A DNA stretch of 64,000 nt from contig NZ_AULM01000017.1 in assembly GCF_000422285.1 (NCBI RefSeq), forward strand, positions 1 to 64,000, read 5' to 3'. Under the pieces are notes generated by a model. The model was not told the origin of the DNA. It was given only the letters and a program-made list of their open reading frames with translations, and searched no databases. Shown here in pieces: positions 62,583 to 64,000 of this stretch. The position numbers were made by a program, and so were the translations under genes. This DNA is from Desulfatiglans anilini DSM 4660. GTDB taxonomy: Bacteria > Desulfobacterota > DSM-4660 > Desulfatiglandales > Desulfatiglandaceae. Position 1 is the first letter of the stretch. Every line of letters begins with the position of its first letter.

Positions 62583-63790
62583 TAACAGGGCATTCCGAAT
62601 CTGTCTTCGAGCGGATGCGCTCGCATCTCTTGTAAGGGTATGCCATAGGCCCTCAAAAAGTCCAGTGTTTGTCTTTTCAAAGGGGAGCCGTGTGTGTAGG
62701 CGGCTCGACAGGCTGCAAGGCCGATCCGCGCCTTCAGCGGTCCGCAGAGCAGGTGGCGAAGGGTCCAGCGCAGGACCGTTTTCAGGCGTGAGGTCCGGCC
62801 GAAGGAAGCGGCCTCGGGGTCGCCGGCGTTGAGCGAAAGATTGAGCGCATGAAGCCTTTTCAACACGGGTGTGCCGCCTTCTACGGCGAGTCGGATCTGT
62901 GCGGCGAATTCCTGCCAGAAGGTGCATCTCGCCACGACAACATCGGGGCGGATCAAACCAAGGTCTTCGGCGAGTGTTTCAGGTGTTTCAGGAAAGTGGA
63001 TCACCATTCCCGCGCAGGTGGCGACCGCAAGAGACCAGAATTGCTCGACAGGAGATGGCGCAGGTTCGAAAGACGCCCAGTTCGCCCCTGAAAGCCACGG
63101 AAAGGCCTTCAGCCAGGTTGCGGCAGGAACAATCAGGCCTCGATGCGTCATAGGGACCAGGGGCGCAACTAAATTCGCCGAATCCCTCAAAATCAGGCTG
63201 GCCTGATCGTCCGGGTTTCCCGCCCACAATTCTTTGATAAAAAGATCAGGCTGGGCGGTATCGATTTCTCCACCTATCTCGATGACCTCAGCCAGCCCAA
63301 TCAGCCAAGGATTGTCCCAGTAAGGGTGCGTCAGGCTTGGATCGACATAGATCACCCTTTTCAAAGAGGGGAGATCCTTTCGATAAAGCAGCAAATGATC
63401 GATTTCGCCATATCCTGATGCAACAAGCAGAGAAGCGTGAGTCCTTCTCAAACATTCCAGTGTGGCGGCTGACAAGGGGCCGCTCGGCAAAGAGACACTT
63501 GTGCAGCCGAGGGCTTGGGCCGCAAGGGTGCAGAACAGCCATTCCGACTGGTTGCTCAGGAGGATCGCTATCTTTTCTCCGCGCCGCACCCCAAGAGCGA
63601 TAAATCCGAGGGCAATTTTTCTGGTGTAGTGCAGATATTGGCGCCTGGAATGGGTTTCCCAGTGACCCAGACGCATTTCCTTGATGGCGGGATGGCCATC
63701 GATATGGTCTTCGGCCTGCCGCCAAAGGATCTGTGGCAGGGTAAATCGGGTCAGTACGGCAAGGTTTTCGATGTCAGATACCGGATTCAA
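62582..63790 (-). pseudogene. Decayed AMP-binding acyl-CoA synthetase (3'-truncated)
   Basis: 402 codons, against about 600-650 for the acyl-CoA synthetases usually placed inside deltaproteobacterial liv clusters. The N-terminal fold is recognisable (RQYLHYTRKIALGFIALGVR, KIAILLSNQSEWLFCTLAAQ, LGCTSVSL). Where the ATP P-loop TSGTTGxPKG should stand the text is LRDSANLVAPLVPMTHRGL, so the catalytic loop is lost. The ORF stops where the YGxTE motif would follow (FLRAYGIPL), and a repeat right arm begins exactly at its TAG. TTG 63790 is a likely start. I infer a degenerate gene, although the frame is free of stops. Confidence 0.65.
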
Positions 63791-63821
63791 TCTGCAACTC
63801 CGTCCTGCAATGATGGGAAGT

Positions 63822-64000
63822 TTAAGCAGGAAAATGTGCGGAAAGCGGTTCGGAGCGGCCAAAATAGGAATCGAGCACGCGGGGATGATTCTGAATGAAT
63901 TCCGGCGCCCCTTCGGCGAGCTTGGCACCGAAGTCCAGGACGACTACTCTCTCGGCAAGTTCAAACACCCTGTTCATATCATTTTCGACCAGAAGAATGG
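63822..64000 (-). CDS. livG: Branched-chain amino-acid ABC transporter ATPase LivG, C-terminal part
   Basis: Only the last 59 codons are in the window. ILLVENDMNRVFELAERVVV followed by LDFGAKLAEGAPEFIQNHPR and SYFG is the H-loop-to-C-terminal segment of LivG-type ATPases, with N replacing the usual H in the VEHDM H-loop. That His normally senses the ATP gamma-phosphate, so this copy may be impaired. It precedes the acyl-CoA synthetase-like ORF and livM on the same strand. Confidence 0.8.
   Translation of the reverse strand, partial: ILLVENDMNRVFELAERVVVLDFGAKLAEGAPEFIQNHPRVLDSYFGRSEPLSAHFPA

Overview
The window looks like a chromosomal segment of an anaerobic, probably sulfate-reducing or syntrophic, GC-rich Desulfobacterota bacterium. 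The evidence is the gene content: a heterodisulfide-reductase-type hdrC-hdrB-hdrA-hdrA/mvhD operon, methylmalonyl-CoA epimerase, a B12-dependent class II ribonucleotide reductase, an octaheme cytochrome c, selenocysteine decoding (selB) and molybdenum-hydroxylase maturation genes. The genus cannot be fixed from this sequence alone.

Layout. (1) 1-6.9 kb, accessory island beside tRNA-Asn: an IS5-type transposase end, an AlbA_2/HATPase protein, and the brxC and brxF genes of a type 3 BREX phage-defence locus behind a small HTH gene whose promoter carries a perfect palindrome. The other BREX-3 genes (pglX, brxH, pglZ, brxA) are not in the window; the IS lies where they would be expected. (2) 7.0-11.8 kb: selB-yqeC-xdhC-LUD operon for selenium-dependent molybdenum hydroxylases. 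(3) 11.7-16.9 kb, minus strand: macro-domain protein, lipase, cytochrome b, Rieske protein, hybrid sensor kinase. (4) 17.7-23.0 kb: putative molybdenum carrier, an unknown protein, M48 protease, nrdJ, with a pair of NrdR-like boxes in the divergent nrdJ/M16 region. (5) 23.4-34.8 kb: M16 protease, octaheme cytochrome, PpiD-like foldase, DUF1285-like protein, class II aldolase, YhaM-like nuclease, exported Pcm. (6) 35.6-38.5 kb: lepA-hemW. (7) 39.1-45.6 kb: hydantoinase A/oxoprolinase-HDAC-YcaO cluster, mobA, a divergent infA, mce. (8) 46.1-51.7 kb: a three-gene operon of unknown function, then rapZ-glmU-like-glmM. (9) 52.2-56.1 kb: the hdr operon. (10) 56.4-64 kb: a roughly 1,570-residue protein with methyltransferase-like and GlnD/HD-like regions, and an eroded branched-chain amino-acid (liv) transporter locus.

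The most unusual signal is a dispersed, strongly palindromic intergenic repeat of about 140 bp. Its tips read TTTCCGGATGGAAAC and its centre is GGCGACCTGCAGGTCGCC. There are at least eight recognisable full or partial copies in 64 kb, sometimes joined to a second hairpin module (CACGCTTCGCGTG plus CCGCTTCGCGG). Copies sit repeatedly about 24-43 bp upstream of start codons, and one right arm abuts the exact truncation point of a decayed acyl-CoA synthetase gene. It resembles a MITE or BIME-like element with a possible leader-region role. I do not recognise it as a named family.
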